From positions 1-64,000 of the forward strand of contig CAICTM010000317.1 in the NCBI GenBank assembly GCA_903772945.1: DNA of 64,000 bases, given 5' to 3'. Of this stretch, positions 32,880 through 43,955 are shown in pieces. A model generated the notes under the pieces. That model did not search any database. It worked only from the letters and a program-made list of their open reading frames with translations, and had not been told where the DNA came from. Made by a program: the position numbers and the translations under genes. Position 1 is the stretch's first letter. The number at the start of each line of letters is the position of its first letter. This stretch comes from Seminavis robusta. Lineage: Eukaryota; Bacillariophyta; Bacillariophyceae; Naviculales; Naviculaceae.

Positions 32880-35800
32880 CAAAATGTGAGGCTTAGTTTT
32901 AAACTAGATGGCCGGCTCTCCAGTCACAGAACCTCTTTCACAGTTTGGATTTAGCCGTTGCACCCAAAGTAAATCGCATCCCACCATGGGCATCTATTTT
33001 CGTTCATGTGTGCACGATCAGTCAGCATGTTCTTGCTGTTGACACCCTCCACGAGTGCACGTCACTCCTCTCACAACACACCAACTCCTTCCGAGTAACC
33101 ATCCGAATGAAGTTTCGACAATGATGTAATGCCTCTTTGTCAGATGGGATCGATATTTGGGACCATCGGCATCCGCTTCGTGCTCATGTGGAAGATGGCC
33201 AGCACGAACGCACTAAAGAGGAAGATCATGATCGATCCAAACTGACACAAGATACGCATCCGAATCAGTCGGAGGCATCTTCATTCTTCGCGGAAAGCGT
33301 CTCATAAATTCGAAATACACACCTTTACAGGGAAAGCTCTGTCGAAATGGTGGCTCTTCATTATCTTTCTTCTTCAGTCGATCGATCGATCGACCATGGG
33401 GATCGGCCGTTCGGTCTGCCGTCGTTTCATTGGGATCCTTCTTCTTGGGCTGTTGTCTTCTCCGTCGCTGTTATCTTACCGGTACAAGGCTTCCGATCCA
33501 CGCTCCCTCCATTGGGTTCACCCTTCCGTCCGTCGTTGACTGATCTCTTCGTCCGTCGTTGATCCTTCCACCATGCCGAATCCCAATCCGGTTGCCCCAA
33601 AGCGCCGCAAGGGCAGGAGATTGAGTGCCAAGAAGAAGAAGAGGAAGAAGCCGGCTCAACAGACTGTCACTCCTCAGACTCCTCATGATGAAGCAATAGC
33701 AAAGCGTGTCAAGCGTGCGAGTGAAGTGGCTGAAGCTTTGGGGATGAGTCCAACCCGTCGTGCTCATCATGCTCGTCTTGCAGATCTTTCCTCCGATGAG
33801 GAGGAGCCCCTCCGGTCCTTGGCGGATCGCCTCAAGCCTGACGAAGACTCAATGGAAGAAGACGACTCGGATCCTGATCAACATGACGATGACATGGATT
33901 ACATTCCGGATGAGCAGAAAGTCAAGGCTGCTTTGGCGCAGATATTGCCCGAGGAGAGAGCGAAGAAGATGGCTATTGCATATCTTTATGCTTACAAGTA
34001 TGCATTCCACGAGGACACGAAAGACACTCCATGGATTGGCATCAACGGCACGCAAGTCAAGATACGCAGAGACTTGTACGAAGAAAGCAACCGGACCAAG
34101 TATGTTGACGTCTTCACAGACTTGCATCACTGCTGCGAGCAACACATTGTGTACACTGGCCAGCGGGTTCATGCTGGACTCAAGCCCGTCATCATCCCAA
34201 ACAACTCGTTTGATGCCGTCTTCATTGCCAACTGCATTGAACGGAAGAGCATGAGCGTGACAATGGCGATGCAACATCTGAATCGTCTTCGAATTGAAAG
34301 AGGCTTGGTCCCTTATTCCAGGTCTGCCGTCGATGGCTTGAAGAAACGACTCAAGCACAGGGTGGTGCCAATTCGCAAGCGGAAGCAAGGCAAGAGGGAT
34401 GTCAACTCCCCTTGGGCACTTCGTTGTCATGGTTGGGCTACACAGCTCTTGCTTCGCATGGGACATGATGTTGATGTTCCTGACCGGCTTCGTGAGGCTG
34501 CGCTGACGGATCCTCCGAAGGAACTACCTCAGCGACAAGTTGTGTTGGGCTTGGACGGCTGGATCAGTGACGAATCGTCTGGTTCCTCTTACAAGGCTGA
34601 TTCTTCCAGCTCGATTTCCAGTCAACCGCCTCCGACTCCCCCTCCTGATGAAGTCAGTGCGAACGACGAAGGCAGTGCGAGTTCCAGTTCGGAACAACAG
34701 CCTGACGATTCCTCTCGTGCGTCCGGTTCTGGCTATGAGTTTCCACTTCCGCCCTGCTTTGATATTGAGAAACTCAAAGCCGCAGGATGGGATTTTCAAG
34801 TCGATGATTGTGCCGTCTGGGATGAGATGCACCGCAAGTGCAAGATTGGGTCGGTTCATGCGCAAGCTGGTCGGAAAACTGTTGTCCAGTTTGCAAGAAA
34901 CGACGAGGGGCAACCAGATCCCAACGGAAGCTACAATCATGCTGTTCCTGCGTACTGTTTGAACGTCAAGTACGAGGATGAGGTCCGCCTTGGACTTGGC
35001 TGTGCCATGGTCTCTTACCGCAACGCTGATGGTGTTGTCGAACGCAAGGAGGGATGGGTGTTGGATCCATTTGATTACACCAGCAGGAACATCATCTCCT
35101 TGAAGAAATACCGCGAGCTTGTCAAAATTGAGATTGTCAGGATCAAGAAGATGCGGGATGGTCCAGCCAAGACGCAAGGTTGGTTGACTACGACACGGGA
35201 AGTGGGGAAACTCTACATGTCGGACAACCTCGTAAAAGGAATGATTCCTTACGTTGGAAAGGCAACGATTGAAAAGCTCAACGAACACGGCATCATCACT
35301 GTTCGTGACTTTGCAGAAGCCGAAACATTTGAGCTGCGGGACATGACGGAAGATTACTCTATGGAGGACGAAGGTGGTGGTACCTTTGAGATCCGGTTTG
35401 TCTCAAGAAATCTCAATACTCTCAAAGGTTGGCGTGCCACATGTCGGAAGGCTTCGAATGTGGTCCCACACACAACTGACTACCGCAAGCGTGCAAATCC
35501 CTACATTCAACGATCCACTACTCTGAATTCCACGGGATGTGTCACAGAGGTCGTCAAGCACATGTACAAGGAATCCAAGCGCTTCTTTCGCAAGCACCGA
35601 CCTAACTTTCACGGCTGGTACTTCTATCACGATGCGCTGTCCCAGATGACGTCCAAAGAATGTTACGAGTGGATGGACGAACATGGCTACCTTGCGCACT
35701 GGCTTCTTCCTGTTGGATTGAACCTCACCAGCCATCGTCTCGACAAGTTCCCGTCAGGCAACAGTCCAGAGGCCAACGCTTGGGATACGTCTCTCAACAA

Positions 35801-36907
35801 GGACGTGAATGATTCAGTGAATCGTCATATCATCATTACGAGCCATTTGGATGATGACGACCCAACCAAGTTCACCATCTCGACACCAAAGCGTGGGCAG
35901 GAAGCGTACCATCGTATTCTCCAAGGCGCACCGCCAAGCGAACGCATCGTCCAGGATATGGATCGATTTGAAGACTCGATGATGGCGATTCACCTGGCTA
36001 GAGGCGCTGTCGTCCAAGGCCTTGGCGACCAGAAGGGCATTCGAGCGCAAGAGAATAAGGCGGCAATGGTGAAGGACGGTACATTCGTGGAACGTCGCGG
36101 TGGTGCTCGCTACCGCAATGTTGTGGATGATATTCTGACGATGCAGTATCAGTGGTGGCATGACGATGCGATTCCGCATCTTGGTGGTGGTTATGCGGTT
36201 CTCCAGGAGGAGAGTGCGGAGGATGTTGCGGCTCGATTGGAGACGGGCAATCTCTTTGGCTTTGAGCTTGACAGGGACGGCAACGTTATTGACTTGTTGG
36301 TTGATCAAGACGAGGTTCAGTTTGACGACAATGGGGACGAGATTGAAGATGCGAATTTCATTCCAGAGGAAGAGGATGGAAAGGTGAGTTTGTGCTGTTT
36401 AAACTGCTTTTATATGGTCTCCTTTCTAACTCCCTTGGAACTGTTGCCATTTTTGGATTCCTAGCTTGCAGATGAGGTGTAGGAGTGAGGTTGCAAGGCA
36501 TGCAACAAGGGGGGTTGTGGCTGTTTGTTTGTGGGGTGTGGTTGCTTGTCTTTATAGTGAGTTTGTGGCTCTGTGGGGCTCAAAGATCGTGATGAATCTC
36601 GAGGACGGGATCATGAGATCGCGGTGGACTTTGTGAGGGATCTCTTTCATGACGGCATCTTGCTTCGGCGAGCGACTGACTCTCATCTCACCAGTTAGTT
36701 GGCATTGTCTTACTGGTTCGTTGGCGGACTGCTTGTGAGAGAAAGCATCTCTTTACAGTGGTCAAAAGCGTTTGGTTGATTGACAGTGACTCGTTTCGCG
36801 GAAGTGTGACTGAGTGGGATTTAATGAAACGGTTTGACTTCCAGTCCCAATTCGGAAAGAAACTGCCGCGACCGGCACTGAAATCGCCGGGCGAGCCTCA
36901 CTTTTTG
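32880..36907 (+). mobile_element. Candidate Tc1/mariner-IS630-like DNA transposon
   Basis: The boundaries are tentative. The left end reads CAAAATGTGAGGCT (32880-32893). The reverse complement of 36894-36907 reads CAAAAAGTGAGGCT, a 13 of 14 match. The interval of 4.0 kb encloses the transposase gene with about 690 bp 5' and 410 bp 3'. A flanking TA duplication, expected for this superfamily, is not evident, so the true ends may differ. No second gene is visible inside. Confidence 0.4.
33573..36482 (+). CDS. DDD transposase-like protein, Tc1/mariner-IS630 type, with HhH insertion
   Basis: Exon 1 is 33573-36383. A GTGAGT..CCTAG intron (36384-36464) joins a six-codon last exon (LADEV, stop), giving 942 residues. 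The basic N-terminus (KRRKGRRLSAKKKKRKK) may be a nuclear signal. A helix-turn-helix region lies near 211-265 (SFDAVFIANCIERK to SRSAVDGLKKRLKHR). The catalytic triad is inferred as D417 (VWDEMHRKCKIGS), D687 (WYFYHDALSQMTS) and D738 (GNSPEANAWDTSLNKDV). These correspond to the Tc1-type WDExH, xxxDNAxxH and SPDLNPIE positions, with Asp in the third place. Between D417 and D687 sits an insertion with a helix-hairpin-helix-like segment (557-574, MIPYVGKATIEKLNEHGI). The frame is intact, so the gene may be active or domesticated. Confidence 0.72.
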
Positions 36908-37201
36908 CAAAAAGTACTAAAATGATAATAGAAATGATCACCTGAACTGACTACTTGGCCATGCTGTAATCGGCATTTCTAGTTGGTGAACCTTAGAATC
37001 CACCTACTGTAGTGTGGTCCTGGCAGTCAAAGGAAGCCATTGCCGCAAAGAAAGAGCAACATTTTTTTTTGGATGACACTACTTAACCATAGGTACGGTA
37101 CCGGTACCGTCACACCAACATGAAGTTCTGAGTCTTTACAGCTTTGCAGGCCATAAACGGATGAAGCAAACTCACTTGAAGGCACCAAAGAAACATTGAC
37201 C
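36908..37201. other. Short intergenic stretch
   Basis: Contains GGTACGGTACCGGTACCG near 37092-37109. No gene. Confidence 0.5.
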
Positions 37202-37561
37202 ATGGCGGCGACGGCAATCACTACTCCTGCTGAACCTCGCAGCAGGACGATTCTTCTGCTGGTTCATCAAGTGGAAGATGTGGCACCAGTGGCGGCTCTG
37301 TGTGCCTTGCTGGGCGATCTGTATCGTCATCGAACGCTGTTTGCCCACGAACCCATGCCAGTGCTACGAGTTGTCGTGACTCCCTCGTTGCAACATCATT
37401 TTGCCTGCAATGGCCGAATTGTCTCTTGGAGAGCTCATGAGTCTGTTTCCAATGGCAGTAGTTTTCGATGGGCTACCCACGTGGGTGCTCCCGATTCTGT
37501 GTGGCCTCTCCACGATGCTCCAACAGCAAATGACACCAGTTGGTTGGTTCTTAGACAATGA
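37202..37561 (+). CDS. Hypothetical protein, possibly truncated
   Basis: An intact 119-residue frame from an ATG in strong context (TTGACCATGGCG). It begins MAATAITTPAEPRSRTILL and has a hydrophobic core (ILLLVHQVEDVAPVAALCALLGDL). I recognise no family. Another frame overlaps its 3' half (37401-37592), so a frameshifted longer gene cannot be excluded. It lies between a transposon and a converging NTPase-nuclease gene, which also fits a gene remnant. Confidence 0.35.
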   Translation: MAATAITTPAEPRSRTILLLVHQVEDVAPVAALCALLGDLYRHRTLFAHEPMPVLRVVVTPSLQHHFACNGRIVSWRAHESVSNGSSFRWATHVGAPDSVWPLHDAPTANDTSWLVLRQ

Positions 37562-37669
37562 GGAGGACATTTGGATCCGGCCATCAAATTGAGACATCTT
37601 GCTGTTGCTGCTGTTGGCGCCTCCATGCTTGTCAGTTTGCTACAATTCCTCTTCCTCAATAGATTCCAC

Positions 37670-39460
37670 CTAAAATCGATCCTTAATTGCACGCACCAGC
37701 TGATGATCTCCCTTGATATCGCCAAACTGAATGTGCAGAGCCTTGCTTTTGAAGAAACTGGCAAATATGCGTGGAAGAGTCAACCCTTTTGCTTGCTCTG
37801 GTGAATTTGGGGTCAAAAACACAAGCTGACTGCGGTAAACCCCTAATGCAGCTGCATTTACCAACAATTGCTCCCATCCACCATATAGTTCCGACTCAAC
37901 TATGTCATGATGCTGCGGGAGCCGAACTGTGCACCGCACATAGTAGATAGAAAGCGATGATTCGGTCTTCCTTGCAACAATGAAGTCGATGCCTTTGTAC
38001 TGCCTGTTCTGGGGAATGAAAACAAGGGTATCAAAACCAGGCGGCCACTGGAACTGCGGCGGCACCTCCTCGTCTCCTCCTTCGACATTAACAACATGTG
38101 TGGTGCCCGCTTGCACAGAGAACTTATTCGGATTCGTCGCACCGCTCGGGATTCTGGATAGGGGAAACACAATCTCAGTTTGACTTCGAAGAATGATAGA
38201 AAAAGAATCCTCCACAATCCTACCCTGTGCGCCGCGGTCCAGAGTGATGAAATTGGGGTTGCCGAGCACAGTAAGAAGGTACTGTTCATAAGATTCGTGT
38301 CTTGATCGCATAATGTTGCAAAACCTTGCCGCAAACCCCTTTCGATGCTCGGCAATGTACCATTTCTTCCCCCCTACCGCGTCCTTCTCCTCGACGTAAA
38401 AAAAGTCTGGGTTGAGAATAGTACCAAATGATACGGTTTCCTTGTTGTCCTTTTTTGTTGAATCAATGGCCCATAGCAAAAAGAAAAAAGCTTACATTCC
38501 TCTTGGATCGTTCCGTCTTGCGAGCAAATCTTCAGCCAGCTTCAACGCTTGGGCTTCAGTCTCGTCCGGCATCTGACTCAGCTTCTCTGCTGCAACCTGA
38601 AACGGCGTGTCGGCAAGATCCTCCTCGGGAACCGCAATACCTTGGTTTGAATAATGGGTAGAAAGCAATTGGGCTTACGATTGTGTGAGCTTGTGAGAAT
38701 AGCGGTAAAGGGGATAGTAATTGGTTCCAAAAATATCACCACATAAGTGGCTTGCTGATGAAGACAAAACCACTTTGAGATTTTTTGCACGCACATTCGA
38801 TATTTTATTGATCGTTGGATGAAAGAATTGAGGGTCCTCAGTCTTCATTTGGTCGATCACAAGGAGTAGCGTCTTATTATTCCCCTTCGCAAAACCAACA
38901 CACGTTCGCACCATGTCTCCAAGTTCGGCAAGGCGCGACAGCTGAGGGTACCCCTGAAGCTGGGCAATCCTACATCCTTGATAGAAGGCCGTGGCCAAAT
39001 GGATCTTCATCTCACCCACTTCATCAGGACAGACTGGCAGGAAAACGACGAGATAGTTGCTACCGTGGATGTGCTTGGTGGTGAGATATTGGAGAAAAGC
39101 AGATTTGCCAAACCCCCGTGGCCCTGTCAGACCAAAGAATTGACTCGAGTCCTCCAAGATAACGTTTTCGTACATCGAAAAGAGAGGCTGACGAATCAGC
39201 AAGCAATCTTTTTCCTCCAAACGAACTCTTCTTGATTGCGTCCGGTTCACTGTTGGCAAAGTGCATTGAGCAATGTGCGAAGAAACAACTTCAGTATCTC
39301 GTCTCAACTCATCCGAATCTTCGGGGATCAAGCCGTTTAGGTTTTTCTTGTGTTCTGCGACCAGAGATTGCTTCTGCATCGATTCGCTAAGTGATTGAGG
39401 TCGATAGAGTTCAAGCTCAGCAAGATGCTTTGTAATTTCATCCAGTTCAGATGTGTCCAT
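37670..39460 (-). pseudogene. Crinkler-type P-loop NTPase plus REase-like nuclease gene, frame disrupted
   Basis: Three exon-like blocks on the minus strand. Block 1 (39460-38679, start in CACCATGGAC) carries an NTPase: Walker A GPRGFGKS (residues 113-120) and Walker B TLLLVIDQM (197-205). Block 2 is 38640-38496. Block 3 (38449-37670) ends in a restriction-endonuclease-like fold with YKGIDFIVARK and IYYVRCTV. NTPase plus REase is the layout of CR (Crinkler-RHS-type) proteins of oomycetes, fungi and free-living protists, where the nuclease is the predicted toxic domain. Canonical GT-AG sites flank block 2 and the outer phases agree. However, in that phase block 2 holds a TGA, while its long open frame is one base out of register on both sides. 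The gene may be inactive, or spliced unusually. An upstream in-frame start at 39667 is less likely. Confidence 0.6.
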
Positions 39461-41165
39461 GGTGCCGCTGATAAGTAATCTTGTACAATCGGTTGAATCG
39501 GCCAGGGAGTCGACAGCGAAAGATGTCCACACGTTCCGAGAGAGAAACAATGGCGTCTTTTTGAGATGTCCACGACATTCACAAGGACGGGTCTTGGCTT
39601 GTCCTCGAAAGATCAATACTTGTAGAGAGAGTCTTAGACTTAGCACCGAAGCTAAGTACATGCACAATTAAAATACAAAGGCAACAAGGCAACGTGATGC
39701 TGCAATTGGACGGGTGTTCCTGTTGTGTACGACTGCTGATATGCACCAATCCGAATCGAATCGAATCGATCGAATCGTGCCGCCTGTGAGCGAATGGTCG
39801 TCAACTAAGGAATGAATGGAAATGTCGTACGAGTGAAAAACCCCTTTAGCCCAAGTCGACCCTTTTGGCCCAAGAATTGATTAAATCCATGGATACCCCC
39901 CAAAAATCGCCTATAATGCCCAATACAAAGCTTCTATCTCTTTTAACACCTTTTCCACTAACTTCACATAACATTACATAAGTAGGTTTACACAAGGACT
40001 TATGGCAAAATCGGCTGGAAGAGACAGCAAAATTGACTTTTCATGATTTTCTCTTGTTTAAACAATCGCATCAAGCCACCATGACACTTGTTTCGTCCCC
40101 GGAACGACGGAACGACGCTTCGAGGCCTCCGTCGGCTTTCAGCATCAATAGGAAAGGGTAGAGAGGCTACGGAGGAGGGCTACCGCCGGAGAGGAGCGAG
40201 ATATTGGGTGGGAAGAAGAGCGAATGCAGTATACCCTTCCATTATCCCATCTACCACTGGATTCCACCACAGATCTCCACACAGAAGGACTTCTGTTGTT
40301 ATTCCAAGCGGTCTATTGTCCCAATAGGTGTTCTCTACAAGGTACCAAGAGTGCAAGGCTTTTGGAGCAGCGGAATGTCCACTGTCGCCTTGGAATGGGG
40401 TGTGGGTAGCGAGATAACAGAATGATTAAAATCTCACCTAGTAGTTTAGCACAATTTTCCCCATTGGCCCAAGTTGGCAGATTTTCCTCTTGCTTCAGAA
40501 AGCTACAGAGCCATGTCAAATGCATCTACCAACATGATTATAGTAGTCAATCATTGCCTGTTGGTGTTGTTGAGAGGGAGGAACAAAGAAAAATTGGTTT
40601 GCTGCTTCTTTTGGCGACTCCAGGACTGGTTTAATCAATTGGATTAAAACCCTAGCTAGGTTAACGTCCTGTAGCGAGCTACTACTAGCCGAGCTTCAAA
40701 ACAGGCAGCACATGTTGCAAGTCCAAGCCCTACCCATCTCACGTAATGAGGAGCCAACCGAAACGGCAACCAAGACCCGAAATGTTCCATGGAGTATGTC
40801 ATTCAGAAAACCGTTAAGAGTACGCCGACCCATGTCGGCTCACATTCCAGCCCACTGGATCCAGCAAACGGGAGGTGCTATTACTGTACCCGGCAGCACT
40901 AGCTAGTGTACCGGTGCCGGTACCATACCCCAGACACGCAAAAGCTACATGTAGTTCCGGGTACGTACCGGCCGCATGACTTTCAAACAGCCTTACTGGG
41001 TTTTGAAAGATCCAAAGATTGATCATTCCATTGAATTCTCGTGATCTTTTCCACCCCACACCCCATCGTCAAAAGCCATTCGCCAGCGGCAGACTAGCTA
41101 GCCTCAGGCTCTATTGAAACAATCGAAGAAATCAGGAGAGAGGCGAGATACTAATTGCTGGAACA
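39461..41165. other. Intergenic, no supported gene
   Basis: Contains a (GAATC)n run near 39750-39775 and GTACCGGTGCCGGTACCAT near 40908-40926. Frames near 40088-40640 overlap on both strands without family features. Confidence 0.5.
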
Positions 41166-42325
41166 ATGGCAGCTACGTTACCCCGAGTATTCCTGGTTTC
41201 GAGCAGACATCATGGCTCCCGAACAGTCCACATCCAACCGACACTAGTCCGTCAACGTTTCTTTTCTGAGTCGGCGAAAGAGACCGCACCCAAAAAGACA
41301 CCCGATCCATCCGGCAATGGTGGCGGGAACAACAACATGATGTGGCATGTTGCCACGGCAGCGGTATTTGGGCTGTCCTTTATTGGTGTCCGATATGGCT
41401 TGAAAAACATGAATTTGGACAAGGAGGACGACGCGATCGCTGCCGCTACAAAGCCAGAACCTCAGGCAGAAGTCACTTCCAAGGTCTACTTTGATGTGTC
41501 CATCGACAAGCAACCAGCCGGGCGAGTTGTGATCGGTCTTTACGGTGGAGTGGTCCCCAAGACGGCCAAGAATTTTGAAACGCTCTGCAAAGGAACCGAA
41601 AAGAAGGGCAACATTGATTTGACCTACTCCAAGACCACGTTTCATAGAATTATCCCTGGATTCATGGTGAGTGATGAGTTCGGAAGAAAGTTTCGCAAAT
41701 CCATCCCATCAGCCCCTTGCTAGATATGACTCATCATTTTTATTTTTTTGGGTCGACAGATCCAAGGCGGGGATTTCACACAACATGATGGTAAGGTTTA
41801 TTCCATGTACTTCAGGAATACAATCTTTGACGGCCCCTGCTTGTGGACAGATTCTCACCTGCTGTGTGCATTCTGTACTTCAAAGGAACCGGTGGTCTTT
41901 CCATCTACGGAAACAAATTCGAGGATGAGAATTTTCAACTAAAGCATACTGCACCTTTCATTTTGTCCATGGCGAACGGTGAGTACTCATCATCCAAAAA
42001 ATTGTTCAATGACGACGCTTGTCTAATCCTTTTCCCTCTTGTATGCTTGCTTCCTGCTCAACTTACTTGTCAATTAGCCGGACCCCACACTAATGGCAGC
42101 CAATTCTTCATTACGACAAAAAAGACACCCTGGCTGGACGGAAAACACGTCGTGTTTGGGTGTGTCCTGGATGGATTTGATGTGGTCAACCTCATTGAAT
42201 TGAATGGCAGCAGTTCGGGTAGACCGAAACGAAGAGTCGTCATTACCAAAGCCGGGATATTGGAAGCCGAGGCAGGCAACAATACAAAGGACGACAATGC
42301 CAAGGAGGAAAAGGCAAAACAATAA
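41166..42325 (+). CDS. Cyclophilin-type peptidyl-prolyl cis-trans isomerase, membrane-anchored, four exons
   Basis: Exons are 41166-41666, 41760-41790, 41886-41978 and 42078-42325, all GT-AG with matching phases, giving 290 residues. The first 45 residues are basic and Ser-rich, resembling a mitochondrial presequence ([16 protein letters not shown]). A hydrophobic helix follows ([19 protein letters not shown]). The cyclophilin domain runs from about 105 to 270: [35 protein letters not shown] (catalytic Arg), [13 protein letters not shown] and [12 protein letters not shown], whose Trp is the cyclosporin-contact residue. The enzyme isomerises X-Pro bonds. A mitochondrial or other organellar inner-membrane location is inferred from the N-terminus. 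The Lys/Glu-rich tail is unassigned. The 31-bp second exon carries the GGDF turn. Confidence 0.9.
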
Positions 42326-42818
42326 ACGCGAGATTCTGAAAGGATTTATCGTACATCGACGCGCATGTGTGTGTACCGTTAGGTGCGTAGACTTGCCAAT
42401 TCTGCTGGTTGTGGGTAAGGCAGACGATCTACAGTACCGGTAGTCCAAGGACACTCTCTTCCTTTTCTTTCTTGAGCTTCCCAAGGAAGGGGAAGTTTTC
42501 CCACAGGCTAGCTAGTTATCTAGACTAGTAGTGCATACATGTAGCATTGAGTGGCTCCTTTGCTGCGCTAAGCCCAAGTGTTTCGGCCTCCTCGGATCTT
42601 GAGTACTGTACAGGTTGTACGAGAAACGGCATGCCCTCATTTCAACAAAACTGGGACTCGAATGAGTCGAGTCAATCGATTTCGATCGGTTCACGGTTGG
42701 ATCAATCTTGCTGGGTCTCGTTCGGGTGCTAGCTTATCTCCGTGCTCCATCTTCTTTCCTCACAAAAACCAACCAAAACACAACATCAACAAACACAACA
42801 AAACTTCTGCATCACAAG
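42326..42818. other. Intergenic
   Basis: Separates two plus-strand genes. It has CTAGCTAG near 42508 and an A/C-rich run (AACACAACATCAACAAACAC) just before the next ATG that fits a 5' UTR. Confidence 0.5.
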
Positions 42819-43715
42819 ATGATTAACAACAACAAAATTTACTCCATTGCCACCACAGGCCTCTTGGGGCTTCTTTTGGCTCAACAAGGCGCTGCAGATT
42901 CAGCTCCCAATTTTTTGCCAGAGCAAGAACAACTGGAGAGGAACCAAGCTCTGTGGGGAGGACTGGGTTTCCAATCCTACCAATTAGAGTATGAAAGAGT
43001 TGGAACCAATGTGCCTTCCACATATCCCTTCCCATGGGCTGTCACAGTGAACTCCCCACACAACCCTGGTGTCATCACTGGAGTAGATGCCAGCTTCAAC
43101 AACATCCCATCCAGTGTGCCACTACCTTCTATGGAATCACTTTTTACACTGATTCAAAATGAGATTGATGCCAACACAGATCTTGATATTGAAGTTCAAT
43201 ATGACACTTCAAAAGGATTTCCCACCAACATTCATTTTGTCAGGTCTGATGGCAGCATATACGGCGTGCAGGTAACACACTTTGTCCCCCTTGGCAGCAG
43301 CAACACTCCTGGTCCCACTCCATCCAGTGCACAACAGCAACTAAACCAGGCAGTGGCACTTTGGAAGTCAATGAATATTTTGAACTATGCCTATGACTTC
43401 AACATGTTTGGACCAAATCCTCAAAACATTGTCTTTCCCTGGAATGTGATGGTGTCCAATGGTGTCCAAGTCACCGCAATGGATGGAAATAGCAACCAGA
43501 TCAATTGGGTGAACAACAACCCTCATCCAATGAGCTTTGATGAACTCTTTACCATGATTCAATCTGCCATCAACCAAAGCCCCAAATACCTGGAAGTGAG
43601 CTACAATCAACAATATGGATATCCTGTGGACATTTACATTGTATATGATGATACAACTGCAGATGCTACTGTTGACGCAAAGATCTCGGGATTCAATCTT
43701 CCTGTAGGACGGTAA
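42819..43715 (+). CDS. Secreted protein with two DUF6174-like domains
   Basis: The start chosen is the ATG in CAAGATGATTAAC because it gives a signal peptide (KIYSIATTGLLGLLLAQQGAA) and follows an A/C-rich leader; the frame is open further upstream. Length 298 residues. Two tandem units have the same plan: NQALWGGLGFQSYQLEYER then FPWAVTV (about 42-160), and NQAVALWKSMNILNYAYDF then VFPWNVMV (about 178-285). Each ends in a strand with Tyr/Phe-Pro-x-x-Ile (FPTNIHFV, YPVDIYIV). This is the DUF6174 pattern, a small secreted fold of unknown role. Internal duplication is clear from the shared order of motifs. No cysteines were used as disulphide evidence. Confidence 0.75.
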   Translation: MINNNKIYSIATTGLLGLLLAQQGAADSAPNFLPEQEQLERNQALWGGLGFQSYQLEYERVGTNVPSTYPFPWAVTVNSPHNPGVITGVDASFNNIPSSVPLPSMESLFTLIQNEIDANTDLDIEVQYDTSKGFPTNIHFVRSDGSIYGVQVTHFVPLGSSNTPGPTPSSAQQQLNQAVALWKSMNILNYAYDFNMFGPNPQNIVFPWNVMVSNGVQVTAMDGNSNQINWVNNNPHPMSFDELFTMIQSAINQSPKYLEVSYNQQYGYPVDIYIVYDDTTADATVDAKISGFNLPVGR

Positions 43716-43955
43716 ACCAAAAGTAACGAGCCCATTTATTTGTTCACTCATGATTGTACATGATCTACTATTACTAGTATTCTCTGCCACATTTGCATGA
43801 GTTGCGATGTACAAAGTCAACTCAGTTTTGATGCTGCCTCTTCCTATTGAAACAACCGTTGCCTTTGGTTCGACCAAGTATTCTATATTCCGTTCTACGC
43901 GGTTCCCTGTTTTTGTCTGTTGAGTGGCTGATCGGATCATGTTGTGTCCTCCCAG

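Noticed and set aside
34524-35288. 254-codon minus-strand open frame
   Set aside because: Lies fully inside the transposase exon and has no recognisable features.
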